The notes under the pieces: generated by a model
What the model saw: only the letters and a program-made list of their open reading frames with translations
What the model was told of the DNA's origin: nothing
The model's database searches: none
DNA from: Megaustenia siamemsis
Taxonomy: Eukaryota; Mollusca; Gastropoda; Stylommatophora; Ariophantidae
Reading direction: 5' to 3'
Assembly (NCBI GenBank): GCA_032433765.1
Contig: JAVIAB010000059.1
Coordinates: 60,390,582 to 60,454,581 of the forward strand
Length of the DNA stretch: 64,000 bases
Program-made: the position numbers and the translations under genes
Part shown: positions 12,001 to 24,600 of the stretch, one piece after another
Numbering within the stretch: the first letter of the stretch is position 1
How the letters are laid out: the number at the start of each line of letters is the position of its first letter

Positions 12001-15000
12001 AAATAGTCTAGTCGGAAAGACAACTTTAACATTTGGGAAAACTTCAGCAGAGAGCATAGATTGACACAAAACTAAAACACAGGACAGATTATAATTTATC
12101 AAACGTGTGTGCTTAGAAAATGTCTATTTGGGCCGTAAACCTAGACTAATGTTGCAGGGTTAGAAAAATTGTTAAGTGATTGTAAATCTGCGCTGTCTCA
12201 CTAAAATAATGAACATCGCATAAATGGCAAGACACAGTGACCTACTAAAATTCCTGCAACGTGCTAAACAACCATCCATCTTAGCAACACTTAGGAGTAG
12301 GAGTTGCTCGGATCATGGAGAAGGAAAGACAACAATCGTGTTGCAAAACAATTATTGTTTGGAGAGTTTCTGTACGGAAAGATAGCAAAAGGAAGACCCG
12401 TCCTGGGATATAAGAATGTTTACTCTTGTACTCTGATAGAATGCTCTACAACGAAAGAGATAAGGAGAATCTGTCGACAGATAGTAGTACATAAAACAAA
12501 CATTTGAGACGGGAAATCTGACCAACCACCACAAATACACCCAGTGGATTCCGTGCTTGGTCCTGTCATTTCAATATCAGCAGAATCACTTGTGAAAGAA
12601 GCTGTCCAGTAAAACAACATACAGATTAATATTTGATAAGTATATTTTTAAAATGTTGACAATTAATATTGTGTACTTCCAGCTATTTGTCGAGACTTTA
12701 ATCAAGTGTTGATTGTCCTGCTACACTCATTGGTGACTTGATTTAGTTTATTAAAATAGTTGATGAAAATATTCGCTTGTTGGTGTTCAAACAATGGCGT
12801 CTGCATAACAGAGGTTAAATTAAGATTATCCGTCGGCCGACACTGTCCCTACAAGGGTCGCCAGATTTGTATTTCGGTCGTTAATTGACTCCAGTAAAGG
12901 AAAATGTTGACACTAGGCTTACTGAAGGCCCTGAACTAATGTGAGGTTCTGTCTAACGATTAATAAACATTGTGCTGATTGTTCTTGAACGTAGACATTA
13001 TTTTGACAAACTTCTGTAGGCCCATGTCTAACACTGTTACAGATATTGTCTTTTAGCAATTGCATCAACATCAGTAGCAATGTCATTGTTACTATCACCT
13101 ACCTAGCTTGTTCGTATTGAAACGTGTCCGCAGTGGCAGGTGCTCTAAATTTGTCTCTCTCCTGCACGAATTCCACAGCAACTGCTGTAAACTATTTTAC
13201 CGTCTCGTCTGTGCCATGATGCACCGATTTTCTTCTTTATTTTTCTTTGACACGCATACCTGGTTCCTACTAAGTGTTTTGATGAGCATAAGAATAGTTG
13301 TGGTGGACTCTTAACACAGAAGTGGGAAGACTCATTACAGAACGATAGGTAGAGTCACCTTTGTCTACGTCCCTGACCATGTACGGGGAAATGAAAGATC
13401 GGACAGATTGGCTAGCTGTGCTGTCATTGAAGGCAGTCAACCAATGTAATCTGTCTATTGACCTTTCGAGCCATTGCCGGTCCATAGCGCGTAGACCAAG
13501 ATACTCCTTATCTAAATTTTTATTCTAGCAGTTTTTATTTCTTTTAAAGATATTTTATCAAATCTCGCCATTTGTCTCTGTTCTGTGCAAGCAGTTCTAT
13601 CTCATTGAAGGATCCGATTCCTGCTGCTCTTGCCTCTCTCATCAATGTTCTTCTCATTGTCTCTCTAGGTCTTCTTCTTTTCCTCTTACCTGTTGTTTCC
13701 CACATGAGGGCGTGCTTTGCTATTCGGTTATTATCTCTTCTCATCACATGCCAACAGATGACAATGTAATCAGTCAGACATAATTCATGCCGAAAGGGCA
13801 CATGATTGCGACAAATATGAGTTTACGTCTCTCCTTCGGATGAAAGAAGTCGGAGTTAAGATATTGCACACACAGAATCCAGGGTTTAGTGGGCGCAAAA
13901 GAAGACTTATCAACAAACACAGAACTGGATGGAATCTGAGGATGGACATGTTCAAAGTGCAATGATGATAACCCACAAATAGCTCAAATAAGTCAATGAT
14001 CTGGTTCCATCCTCGCTACGATGATCATCTAAAGCCCATTATGTCGTTTTATATAACCAGAATATTGCCCTTATTTTTGCTATGTTTTATAGCAACCAAA
14101 TCTTTAAATAACTGTAATTGTTATTTAAATAAATATTTGTTCTTTTCTCTGTTTGTAATACAGATTGGGTAACCCACAAGCAATGGCCACAAATTCTGGA
14201 TTGAAAGTTATGCAAATTTTACGTGGAAACAAATCATTTATAATTTTCGTCTATTAAAAGGTCCTCGTATTTTACAATTAAAATATTTCATTTTTTGACT
14301 ACTTAATGATAAGGGGACATGTGTTGACCACTTTCTAAAATATTATCTCTTTTCAACAGGGAAATCAGATCACAACAATACCAGCTGGAAGTCTACCGGG
14401 GAATCTCTCAGGCATTTCCTTAGAGGGTGACCCTATCGAGACCATAGATGACACCGCCTTTGACGAGTCCATCTACACACTACAGGAAGTATCCTTCGTA
14501 GGTGCTCGGTTTATTCAAATCCCTCAAGCCATGTTTCATTTGAAGACTGTCACAAGTTTACAAATTTACGAAACCAACATTCTTGTGTGGAATGAAGATG
14601 GCATGAGCCAGTTCGGCTCGACATTACAGACACTTATTCTAAGTAGTGTCGGGTTAACATCGTGGCCGACGTGGATGAAGTCAATGACTAATTTGACAGA
14701 TTTAATTATTGCTGGATGTTCCATCTCCACCATCCCAGACGATGCTTTTGTAAAAGTAGCCAACAGCTTAAAAACTGTAGATCTTTCTAATAACAGTTTA
14801 ACTAAACTCCCACAGTCGATGTCAAAGTTGACCGCCTTAACCACGTTAACACTAAATTACAACAGAATTGTTGACGTGACCTGGCTAGCACAATCAAGCC
14901 GCCTTAGTATTTTGTATATTGATAACAACAAAATAACAGATGCAAAAATACTAAGCAATGTTTTAAGAATTTGTGCACAAACACTCAGTATTTTTACAAT

Positions 15001-15639
15001 TCAAAACAACGCACTCATGTCCATTCCAGAGTTATCGTTCTTGACACAGATATCGTATCTCAACTTTAACTTCAACCACCTAACTGACGCTACTTCTGGA
15101 TCATTTGCTGATAAAACAACGGAATTAGATTTTGAAAACAATTTGCTGCCCTCTATTCCAAGTGTCATAACTAACCTGAACCACATAACCGGCTTATTTC
15201 TCAGCTCAAACAACATACAAGTGTTTCAAGGATCTCAAATACCGACTTCCATGCAAGTGTTAGATTTAAGCTATAACTCAATATCCCAGTTGACCCGAAC
15301 CAGCTTCCCTAATAATTCGAGCATATATAGCCTGACCTTAAGTGGCAACCCGTTACTACAATTACTCCCGACGCCTTTAGCAATCTTCCTCTCCTTACAC
15401 AACTAAACATTCAGAATACTAAACTAACCCGTCTACCTCCAGCTATTACTTCTCTGACAAAATTAAATTTTGTGGACTTTTCTAACAGCAAAAGTCTAGT
15501 ATGTACGTGTCAAGAAAAGAGTTTAAGGCCCTTTATTGTCTCCCTTGGTTTCTACAACGTTTTAGGAAATTGTGGGATGACAAATGTTTCCCATTTCTTT
15601 GAAGCGTTGAGTCCAGATTGTCCTGAGTATGAGATATAG
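7507..15639 (+). CDS. LRR-1: secreted leucine-rich-repeat protein, one-base frameshift near the 3' end
   Basis: Coding exons are 7507-7581 (signal peptide MSCILGL..., ending CPYQ), 9939-10046 (rest of LRRNT) and 14360-15639, all phase 0 with GT-AG borders (CAG|gtatac, ctacag|GAA, GAT|gtaagt, caacag|GGA). LRRNT cysteines are residues 22, 27, 29 and 36. About 14 LRRs follow, very close to the neighbouring paralogues. Compared with LRR-3 (CCGTTGACTACAATT), one base is missing between 15354 and 15355. The frame therefore runs into a stop at 15404-15406, giving 409 aa without the LRRCT. Beyond this, the +1-shifted frame encodes the expected end (LRLP-type repeat, CTCQEKSLRP, two further Cys) to TAG at 15637-15639. 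AATAAA is at 15720. Either a young pseudogene or an assembly error. Confidence 0.8.
8502..8921 (+). mobile_element. 420-bp internally deleted relative of the Tc1/mariner-type element
   Basis: Begins CAGGGTGTTTATAAAGT and ends with the inverted form (ACTTTATAAACAC) plus CAG, between TA dinucleotides (8500-8501, 8922-8923). A 45-codon frame at 8655-8792 aligns with the start of the 4018-5393 transposase (IFLVE, NGA/NGG, ITV/VIV). The catalytic part is absent. Sequence is diverged, so it is an older, non-autonomous MITE-like copy in LRR-1 intron 2. Confidence 0.8.
9050..9634 (+). mobile_element. LINE fragment, family A1
   Basis: In LRR-1 intron 2. Text runs from QVQSFKYFGTIITSD to KRELLRNIRKKQSTFF, VDRRLWKDMITYANRYGT. 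Closest to the copy at 1522-2285. Confidence 0.75.
9632..9805. repeat. Degenerate 16-bp repeat in LRR-1 intron 2
   Basis: Units of the form AGTTATATAGAGTGC repeat about ten times before exon 3. Confidence 0.65.
10105..11590. repeat. 36/33-bp then 35-bp minisatellite in LRR-1 intron 3
   Basis: Starts about 60 bp after the exon 3 donor. Units to about 11110 are 36 or 33 bp (GATAAGTGTGTTTACAAACA then GCAGTTGTGTTATAGG). After that they are 35 bp (GATAACTGTTTACAAACAAC then AGCTGTGTTGCAGG). About 28 plus 14 copies. Because the first block is a multiple of three it leaves long open frames on both strands; these are not genes. Confidence 0.9.
12240..12480 (+). mobile_element. LINE C-terminal fragment (KQLLFGE type)
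   Basis: Encodes RRKDNNRVAKQLLFGEFLYG then KIAKGRPVLGYK, the common end of a non-LTR retrotransposon ORF2 (RxPxQLLxGEL, GRPxLRxKD). Broken. Confidence 0.55.
13300..13460 (+). mobile_element. LINE fragment, family C (RNase H region)
   Basis: The text VTFVYVPDHVRGNERSDRLA-like matches the RNase H motif region of the family C copy at 27466-27990. Frames are interrupted. Confidence 0.6.
13530..13801 (-). mobile_element. LINE C-terminal fragment, family G
   Basis: The minus strand encodes CWHVMRRDNNRIAKHALMWE, KRKRRRPRETMRRTL and NRDKWRDLIKYL, a typical ORF2 end. It sits between two pieces of family C. Confidence 0.65.
13825..13995 (+). mobile_element. LINE fragment, family C (end)
   Basis: Text like SLLRMKEVGVKI, LINKHRTG and CSNDDNPQIAQ, equivalent to the end of the 27466-27990 copy. 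Confidence 0.6.
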
Positions 15640-15739
15640 TGAGAACCTTCATGCAAGTTAATTTTCCATATATAATTGTGTGAATACTGTTTTGACATTT
15701 TTATATATTCCAATTAATTAATAAACTGAGTTGTATTTT

Positions 15740-16526
15740 ATTTTAAACAGATAACATCCTTTCACTAAGACAAGTACACAATGTTTTATTGATATGAAAG
15801 CAAATAAACATTATATTTCTTTTGTTATTCGTATGCAATCTCCTTAGTTTGCAACTTTGTCGTGCGCAAAGTAGCAGGCATCAATCAATAAACCTGTTCC
15901 GACTACTACTATCTTTACAACACGTATTACAATTGCTGGTCTATGTCGGGGGGCTCTCGATAGGACCAGGGGGATAAAGCAGTCGCCACGACGTGTGAGA
16001 CTAATGATTTTTATTTCACCCACAATAGAAAAAATCCTTTCTGCCTACCGCGGTTTTCGAACACAGTACGCCTGCTTTTCAGCCAGGGAAACAGTGGATT
16101 TCGCTGTATGGTAACTCGCATCTCATGCTAAACGTGTTCAGTGTAATCAAATTACGGCACGTAAACTGGTGATAGGCTGGACGTTCTTATCTTGTACTAG
16201 ATCAACATCTTTAGATGCAGTTTTCGCTTTATTACCATGTTTATTATAGAGAAAAATCACCGTTGATCGTTAGTTGATGACACGAGGGAGTGTTACCGCA
16301 AGCTCCTCGGCGAGGTCAGCCAAGGGCTTTTCAAATTTATAATTCTGTACTACAATACTTCTCAATATTAATGTTCAGCATAATTGTGACAGTGATCTCT
16401 GCAATATGTGCCACTTTGGCACGCAAGGTTTCTGTTTTTGAGATTGTAGTTCTGCCCTACGTGCCGTCTTCGGCTCGAAAGTACTATAGATAGATAGATA
16501 GATAATTGTAACAGGACACAGATACG
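15740..16526. other. Intergenic, unassigned
   Basis: Between LRR-1 and LRR-2. A GC-richer block at 15940-16150 and a block ending in (GATA)n at 16486-16503 look like repeat ends, but I could not match them elsewhere in the window. Confidence 0.35.
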
Positions 16527-16710
16527 TTATTATTGAGTTATTGGTTATTTGCTGGTCATCATCATTGCACTCCGAACATGTCCATAGGTACTCAGATCAC
16601 CTACTTAGGAAGTCTCGTAGTGTCCAGTGACTGACGAATCCAGTTCTGTGTTGGTTGATTAATCTTCTTACACGCCACTAAGTTTCTCGTGTCTGGCACA
16701 GATACTATTT
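16527..16710 (-). mobile_element. LINE fragment, family C (3' end)
   Basis: The reverse complement matches the tail of the family C copy at 27466 (TTGAGTTATT, CACTCCGAACATGTCCATAG, then the LINQHRTG region). Confidence 0.65.
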
Positions 16711-17029
16711 ACAATGAAAGAGTTCCGACCTTAGTTAGGAGGAATTACCATGTCAATATCCCGATACATTCTATAACTTCAACTCCATTTTATTATAATC
16801 CCAAGTCGTCTTCGACCATTCATATCTTCCATTACATACTCTTACTCTTTAATTCATTATTAATATAAACGTAACCCTCATTACAACAGTCTTTGTGGTG
16901 TCGACATTTACAACATTTCTAGAAAGTGTGTTTTTTTTCGAACGACGAGGTTTTAATCTACTGCAATTTATGTTAGTAATGCTTGAAATAATGAAAGGAT
17001 ACCTAAATGAAAGCAACATTTCAAGTTGT

Positions 17030-17345
17030 GTGACCCTCTCAGGAAAGTAGAAGTTTGGTCCTTTTTTCTGTATTTCATAACCTTGGGGTCGGTTGGAGCC
17101 CTACTGACTGGCTTCGTCAATTTTCTTCATTTAACTATTATTTGAGACTGTATTGTCTATGACTGCTCAATCTTTAATGTTATCTTCCCATCTTTTTCTC
17201 TGCTTACCTCGCGTTCATGCTTCGATTACAGTTCCTTGAAGAATATTCTTTGTTAGACCATACGATCAACTTACGTGTTCAAAACCACTCATTGTGAGCG
17301 TCTTTACAATAATGAAAAGATCAACAGGTACTTCGATTGCTTGTT
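17030..17345 (-). mobile_element. LINE C-terminal fragment, family H
   Basis: The minus strand gives GLTKNILQGTV then RGKQRKRWEDNIKD, the well-known end of a non-LTR ORF2, with several stops. It directly precedes the 68-bp minisatellite. Confidence 0.6.
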
Positions 17346-17360
17346 GTATTTTTTGCGATC

Positions 17361-18258
17361 CTTTTTGTTTCTTCTACAGTTTAAGTAAGCGATGCCTCAA
17401 ATCTTTTAGTTACTACTTTACTTCCATAGTTCTATTTTCTTCTACAGTTTAAGTAAGTGATGCCTCAAATCTTTTAGTTACTACTTTACTTCCATAGTTC
17501 TATTTTCTTCTACAGTTTAAGTAAGTGATGCCTCAAATCTTTGGTTACTACTTTATTTCCATAGTTCTATTTTCTTCTACAGTTTAAGTAAGTGATGCCT
17601 CAAATCTTTTAGTTACTACTTTACTTCCATAGTTCTATTTTCTTCTACAGTTTAAGTAAGCGATGCCTCAAATCTTTTAGTTACTACTTTACTTCCATAG
17701 TTCTATTTTCTTCTACAGTTTAAGTAAGTGATGCCTCAAATCTTTGGTTACTACTTTATTTCCATAGTTCTATTTTCTTCTACAGTTTAATTAAGTGATG
17801 CCTCAAATCTTTTAGTTACTACTTTACTTCCATAGTTCTATTTTCTTCTACAGTTTAAGTAAGCGATGCCTCAAATCTTTTAGTTACTACTTTACTTCCA
17901 TAGTTGTATTTTCTTCTACAGTTTAAGTAAGTGATGCCTCAAATCTTTTAGTTACTACTTTATTTCCATAGTTCTATTTTCTTCTACAGTTTAAGTAAGT
18001 GATGCCTCAAATCTTTTAGTTACTACTTTACTTCCATATTTCTATTTTCTTCTACAGTTTAAGTAAGCGATGCCTCAAATCTTTAGTTACTACTTTACTT
18101 CCATAGTTGTATTTTCTTCTACAGTTTAAGTAAGTGATGCCTCAAATCTTTTAGTTACTACTTTATTTCCATAGTTCTATTTTCTTCTACAGTTTAAGTA
18201 AGCGATGCCTCAAATCTTTTAGTTACTACTTTACTTCTATATTTCTATTTTCTTCTGT
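17361..18258. repeat. 68-bp minisatellite, 13 copies
   Basis: Unit of 66-68 bp containing TTTTCTTCTACAG, TTTAAGTAAGTGATG and TACTACTTTACTTCCATAG. Differences between units are few, such as TCTTTTAGTT versus TCTTTGGTT. No coding content. Lies between LRR-1 and LRR-2. Confidence 0.9.
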
Positions 18259-18639
18259 AGCTTTGCTGTAATGGTCTATGTATCGCAATCGTAGAGACTA
18301 AATGTTATAACATGGACAGGCATTATATTATTATATCTTCATCAAACTAGCCAAGAGTGGAGTACTTGTCTCTCCATGTAGGTTATCATCTATTTCTTCA
18401 TATTTCTACTCTAACCAGCTTTCATTTTTGCCCCTTACTTCTTCGAATGTAATGGCTTTAGTGACATGTTGTCTGGGGCATATCAACAATTGTTAAGGCA
18501 TATATTAAGTGGGTTACATTACAATATGTTATAATATGAGTTCAAAAGTTATCAACACTATTTTTAAGCGATACAAGCATATTACAAAGGAACATATACG
18601 GGTACAGCTCGGAAATTATTTTGTTTTAAATTCTGACAT
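18259..18639. other. Intergenic, nothing recognised
   Basis: AT-rich sequence with no frame, repeat or motif that I can support. Confidence 0.4.
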
Positions 18640-19275
18640 TGATTAATTTATTTAATATCTTTTGGGGCTGAATACGGCGCATAAGGCAGAAGCCATAGTT
18701 CCGTGTCTTGCGGTTCGCTGGTGCCTGTTTTAATTCTTGGCTGTTTGTGAGACCCATAGTTCTCTTTGATGATAGTTCTACGTTTGGTTTCTTTAGGTCT
18801 TCCTCGTTTTTTTTTACCTTACAGTGGTGTCGCAATATGATTCCTGGTAAGGTTGCTTTCTGGTATCCATTCTGAGAAGTAGCCATGGTAATTCCAGCGA
18901 CGTTTCCTAAAATTGTTGGATACACAGTTTTGATTAGTTTCTTGTCTTATTTCTGTAGTTGGTTTAAGGTCTGACCATCAGATATTTAACAATCTTCGAA
19001 GACATTTATTCTCAGAAGCGTTTAGTCTTTGATCTTGAGCCTTTTTATTCCAGCTCCGTCACCCGAAAGTTGTTACTGGAATCACACATGAATGAAAGGT
19101 CTCGAGTTTTGTGTGGTTGCTGAATGTCTTTGATTTCCAATATTTCAGAGTTTATTTAACAGCGTTTGTCGCCAAAGCGATTCTGACATTTATTTTAGTC
19201 TTTGTATCGCCTGTTGTTGACTTACTACTTCCAAGGTAGTAGAAATTGTAGACCATTTCAAGAATTTGTTCATAT
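18640..19275 (-). mobile_element. LINE C-terminal fragment, family I
   Basis: The minus strand reads FYYLGSSKSTTGDTKTKI, IALATNAVK, LKYWKSKTFSNHTKLETF, then NASENKCLRRLLNI and KKRGRPKETKRRTI, interrupted by stops. This is the YLGS to C-terminal part of an ORF2. Confidence 0.65.
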
Positions 19276-19552
19276 AGTTGTAATAAATATTTATAAAATG
19301 TAAACTGAAAGCAAGTTAACTATATACTCTTACAAAAATAATAAACATTATTAATAATTCGCTAATATTTTTATTCACCATTAAAAAGGGGATATATTAA
19401 GCGAAGTCTTATAATGTTTGATACATTTCATTCAATGCTATTACCAGTCTCAAATAATGACACAACTATGTTTAGTCGTAACACATTTTTCTATTAGTTG
19501 AGATAATGTGTACATGATGTATCATTTATATCTTTAAAATAAATAAATTGCA

Positions 19553-19793
19553 CCTTCACGTCACATGGCATACAGGGAATATGGTGTTAGTGACTATAAT
19601 TTGTATAGACCTTCGGCACATGATTTTTGGGGTAATGTGGTCGGTATTACGCCGTAGCGCTTTGCTTTCAGAAGTAAAAATGTCAGCACCCATTGAAGGC
19701 TGCGTGAGCCTTTAAGCCGTCGATTTCAGGATCGAACCCGACCTCTTGTCATTAGTAGTCCAGTTCACTAACCACTGAGCTATCACGCCTCCC
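19553..19793 (-). mobile_element. tRNA-derived SINE copy 3 (minus strand)
   Basis: The reverse complement has the head GGGAGGCGTGATAGCTCAGT, a degraded B box and the shared body. More diverged than the other copies. Confidence 0.75.
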
Positions 19794-19861
19794 ATTGTTT
19801 GTAAGTTAGATTCAGGTGATAAATAAATAATTCCATCCTAAGAAACGTGTTTTGATTAAAC

Positions 19862-19999
19862 TTGAAAACCCCTGCATTGGTGTGTACAGCTGTTTGTAAA
19901 AAAAAAATCATCTTGCACTTATCTGAAATTAATCGGGGTCGACAAAAAGCCACGATTTGTAGCGTCAACAGGTGTGTAGTAAAGTTGTTTTTTGAATTG
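19862..19999 (+). promoter_or_regulatory. LRR-2 promoter module and non-coding exon 1
   Basis: TTGAAAACCCCTG is at 19862-19874 and CTTATCT at 19918-19924, 56 bp after the motif start. The donor TTG|gtaagt follows 19999. The initiator-like TCAGTC of LRR-1 and LRR-4 is not recognisable here. A minus-strand SINE ends about 69 bp upstream (19793). Confidence 0.55.
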
Positions 20000-20094
20000 G
20001 TAAGTAATGGTTAGGTAATATTGTATAATTAACATTAACTTTTTACTGTCCTCATTTTGAAAAATAATTTATTATTATTTCATCATCATTATTA

Positions 20095-20690
20095 TCAGCA
20101 TCGATTGCCATCTCCACAACGAAGGTTGGCTACCATGGAGCGCCATTCTGCTCTGTCTCTTGCTTTGATGGTGCAGGTTGTAAACGGCTGATTTGTCCAT
20201 CTTTTGCTGTTACTCGTCCATGTTAGTCTTGGTCTGCCTGTGCCTATTTACTCTGCGTTTTCCCCTCCAAAATTACTTTTAGTAGGCTGTTGTGTCTTTT
20301 AACATAACCCCAAAATCGCATTTGTCTTGTTTGAATTGTGTTTAGTACTTCATTTTTAGTTGTTTTAGGACTTCATCGTTTGTTCTCGTTTCTTTCAATC
20401 CAATTCTACCTATTCTTCTATACATCCACATTTCAAAGGTATCAATTCTCTGCTCTGTTTTCTTGCCTAATGTCCATGTTTCTGCACCATATAGTAATAT
20501 TGAGAAGATATAGCATTTTGATATTCTTAGTTTAAGCTTGGAATTATTTGTTTTGATGTTAGTATGTTCTTCATGACATTAAAATTACTTTTTGCCATTC
20601 CTATTCTTTTGTTTATTTCAGTTGTACATTTTCCATCACTGGTTATAGTATAGCCAAGGTAGTTGTCTGATAAAAACAAATGAGGGGTAA
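20095..20690 (-). mobile_element. LINE fragment, family E
   Basis: In LRR-2 intron 1. The minus strand encodes YTITSDGKCTTEINKRIGMA, KSNFNVMKNILTSKQI, then the conserved C-terminal end (RGRPRLTW-like, EWRSMVANLR-like). Several stops. Confidence 0.7.
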
Positions 20691-20884
20691 GGAGCACAGA
20701 AAAAAAAGGTATAGAAGAGAACACCGAAGTGTCTCATAAGGGACTAGATGCTATTTATAGTTCTTCTCTTCTAGTGAAGGAGAAGAACTCCTCCATTTGT
20801 TTTATTGTACCCCACTCTCAGACATCTCACTCTTACCGCCTTTTGAGCACCTGTTAGTCTACTGTTCTATTATTTCTCCTTTGT

Positions 20885-21250
20885 GTTTGCACACTGACCC
20901 CTGTGTGCACTCCTCTGGTTCTGTGTGCATTTGCGCACATTTCTGCACAATTCACGACAGCCACACTTTTGTTACCATTTCCTTTTCATACACACAGGGT
21001 AGACATTTTTATTTTCGTTAACATACTTCGAATATTTTGTTTTGGATGTTTCGTCATTAGTTGTGTGTGTGTGTGTTTTTTTGTTTGTTCCTGCTGAAGG
21101 CCTATTGGGCCGAAACGTCGTTTAGTCTGTGTCGTCCACTTATCACGTAAAGCTTCTAACATACCATTTTTTTGTATTTTTTTCATTTTTCTTCATGTTC
21201 AGCTTTACAGCAGCTTCGCATTTCTATGCATTCATTTGCATTTCTTTGCC
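20885..21250 (-). repeat. Dispersed repeat P, copy 1
   Basis: Contains CTGAAGGCCTATTGGGCCG, then AAACGTCG, and a hairpin pair CGTAAAGC/TTCAGCTTTACAGCAGC at 21154-21216. Microsatellites (CT)n and (TA)n follow at 21283-21351. Confidence 0.6.
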
Positions 21251-21283
21251 TTAACCCCTAATTGTTCCTGCCTGAATCTACCA

Positions 21284-21354
<71 letters not shown>

Positions 21355-21632
21355 TTCTATACATTTGTATTTCAGTATATTTACCTCAAATAAAATCTCT
21401 CTCACGGACACACACACACACACTCTCTCTGTCTCTTTATACATAGGGATGTATCTATAGGTATCAATATGTATCTATATGTATCTGTCTCAGTTCAAAT
21501 TATGCATGGGATCCATTTGTTTAGAATTAAGATATCACTTTCACTTTAAAATAAGAAACGCCTTTAAAAAATCCTCAAAGACAAGCAATACAACTGAATA
21601 TTTGTTGTTTTTTTATTTCCCAAGATCAAATT

Positions 21633-24600
21633 ATGAGCTACATATTTCAATTGATGTTTCTTGGATTGATGACTCCCCTTGTATTGACAGATGATTGCCC
21701 ATATCAGGTAAACTGGATAAAGACATATTCGTTATAGATGTTAATGATAGTAAACGTTTTATATAGAAATAAATATTTTTTATATAAATGGTATGTCATT
21801 TATATGTTTTATATAAAGAAATATATCTGATCATCATAAATAACCTCAACTATATTGACAAGTGTTATGGACCTTTAGCTTTCGACACTCTGAGGAAGGA
21901 GTTATAACTCCGTGGGTCATAACTCCAAGACGTCAGTCTCTTATTGAATTCTGGATCAAAAACTTGCTAATCGTCCCCACAGACTAAATGATTACATCAT
22001 ACCACAAGCCTCTCACGATTGAAACTTTATACAAATCAAAATGTCCTGGTCAATTCTCATGTCCCCATCTATACGTTACTATCTTTCACAACCTGACCTT
22101 GCTTGATAGAAGTGGTAGATGTCTTCATCGTAGTGCTGTTAAATTGAACTAGATTAATACACTTAGATCTCACTTATTTTCATGGGCATGACGTGAATTA
22201 TTCTCAAGATAGCTCAACATTACACTTTTACATCATTTACACACACACACACTAATAATTACACAGTATTGCAGTATTTTGTTGTTATCATTGTTCGGGG
22301 CCGCGATAGCTCAGCATTACACTTTTACATCATTTACACACACACACACACAAATAATATAACATTATTGCAATATTTTGTTGTTATCATTATTTAGAGT
22401 CGGGGGCCGCGATAGCTCAGTGGTTAGTGAACTGGACTACAAAGGACAAGAGGTAGGGTTCGATCCCAACCGGCGGCTTCCGGGTTCACCCAGCCTTATA
22501 TGGGTACCGAATGTTTTTCTGGGAAAGTAAAGCGGTATTGGCGTAATACCGACCACATTACCCCAAAAATCATGTGCTGAAGGTATGTAAAATGTATGGT
22601 CACTAACACCATATTCCCTATGCGCCACTTGGCGTGACGCGGTCTCTTTACTACTTTTTTTTATTATTTTGTGTCAGTTTTTTTTTGTGTTTTTTTTTCC
22701 TAAACATCCAATCAGACATTGATGCATGTTCTCAAATGTACACATTTAAAACAGTCGCAGACATCAGTTTTTACGATATTTTTCCAGACATATTGTATGT
22801 AGATAACATGACAGAGAGATGATGAACTGTGAAGGAGATTGAACGGACGGATAGTTAAATGAATGAATGAATCATCATCATGAAGTACCGGGCCTGCTTG
22901 CGTAGATGATAATGTCTCTCCACAACTTTCAATCTCGACAGTAATGTATCATTTCTGTTGTTGACCTTCTGCCAAGCCATTCTCTTAAGCTGTCTGGTAT
23001 CTTTTCTCTTTGTCTCTATCTCTTCGTCCCTCAATTTTTCCAGTCGTTACAATATATTCCAGTTGTTCTCTTCTCATTACATGGCCAAAAAATGGTGATT
23101 GTTTCTTCCTAATATTGGAAATTAGCTCTCTTTTTGCTTTGACCTCTTTCAGAACATTTTCATTACTCTTCTTAGCTAACCATGGTATTCTCAACATTCT
23201 TCTGTAAAACTACATTTCTACTGACTCAAGTGATCAATGGATGAATAGATGGATAGAAAGATATATAGCTGACAATTTTCTCATCTACAGGAATGCGGCT
23301 GTTTTGGAACAGAAATCCAATGCGATGATCGAGATCTCAAAGCGATGCCACAGAAGATCTTTAACAATGGCCCGAATTTAGCATCGCTAAACTTGGAAGT
23401 TAGTTTCTTGATTGTGTACATAAGTGACCCTAATTTAAAATGTTCTTTTACCTATCTGGCATCTTCCAAATATTATAACCACTCATCATCATCAAGTACC
23501 GGGCCTGCTGACGTAGGTGATCATGTCTCTCAACAATTTTGAATCTCGACAGTTATTTTTCATTTCTATTGTTGACCTTCTGCCAAGCCATTCTCTAAAG
23601 CTGTCTGGTATTTTTTCTCTTTGCTTCCCTCTATCTCTTCGTCCGTCAATTTTTCCAGTTGTTACAATATATTCCAGTTGTTCTCTTCTCATTACATAGC
23701 CAAAAAATGATGACTGTTTCTTCCTAATATTGGAAATTAGATCTCTTTTTGCTTTGAACTCTTTCAGAACATTACTCTTCTTAGCTGTGCGTGGTATTCT
23801 CAACATTCTTCTGTAAAACCACATTTCTACAGACTCCAGTAATTTTATTGTCTGTTTGTCCTATTGTCCATGATGCACATCCATATGTTAATACTGGCTT
23901 TACATAACATTTAAGAACTCGTTTTCTTGTTTCTATTGTCAAGAATGGATTGCATAGTATCTTCCTCATTTTTTGGAAAGCTACTTTTGCCTGAGCCATT
24001 CTGCATCTCACCTCTCTTGTACATCTTCCGTCTGAAGTTAACAACGTTTCAAAATATTTAGATTCATTTACCTGTTTCAATATTATTCCACGTGTCTTTA
24101 TTTTGCACTGAGTGATGTTTTTTTTTTTTGTTACCATTACTTCTGTCTTTTTGCTATTATGGCTGAGTCCTTTATTTTTGCTTTCTATAACTATAATATT
24201 ATAACCACTACCGAGATGAAATGACAAGAAATAGCCTGAGACAAGATGAGAAATGAAGAACTGTAAAAAGAAGTTGGGAATAACTCCCATCATAGAATAC
24301 ATAAAGAACAACAGATAAACTGGTTTCGCCACGTGCTGAGACAGAAAGACCAAAACATATCACAACGTGCATTTAATAAACGCTGCGAGAACACCAGACT
24401 CAAGGGGTGACCAAGAAAATAGATGAATTGATGAAATATTGCAAACATAAGGAAACATAAGAGAAGCAGTGTCCAAAGAAAAACAAACAGACCGCAAAAT
24501 CCTCTTCTCGTCCCTGGAAAGCAAATGAGGAAGGACAGAAGAAAAGCAAAATAAGAAAAAGAAGTTATCTTTCAACACGTGTTAATATTAAGGTAATGCA

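Larger units (their letters stand above)
11595..14359. other. Rest of LRR-1 intron 3
   Basis: Holds LINE debris at about 12240-12480 (+), 13300-13460 (+), 13530-13801 (-) and 13825-13995 (+). The remaining stretches, including 11595-12180 and 12530-13290, show nothing I can name. Confidence 0.5.
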
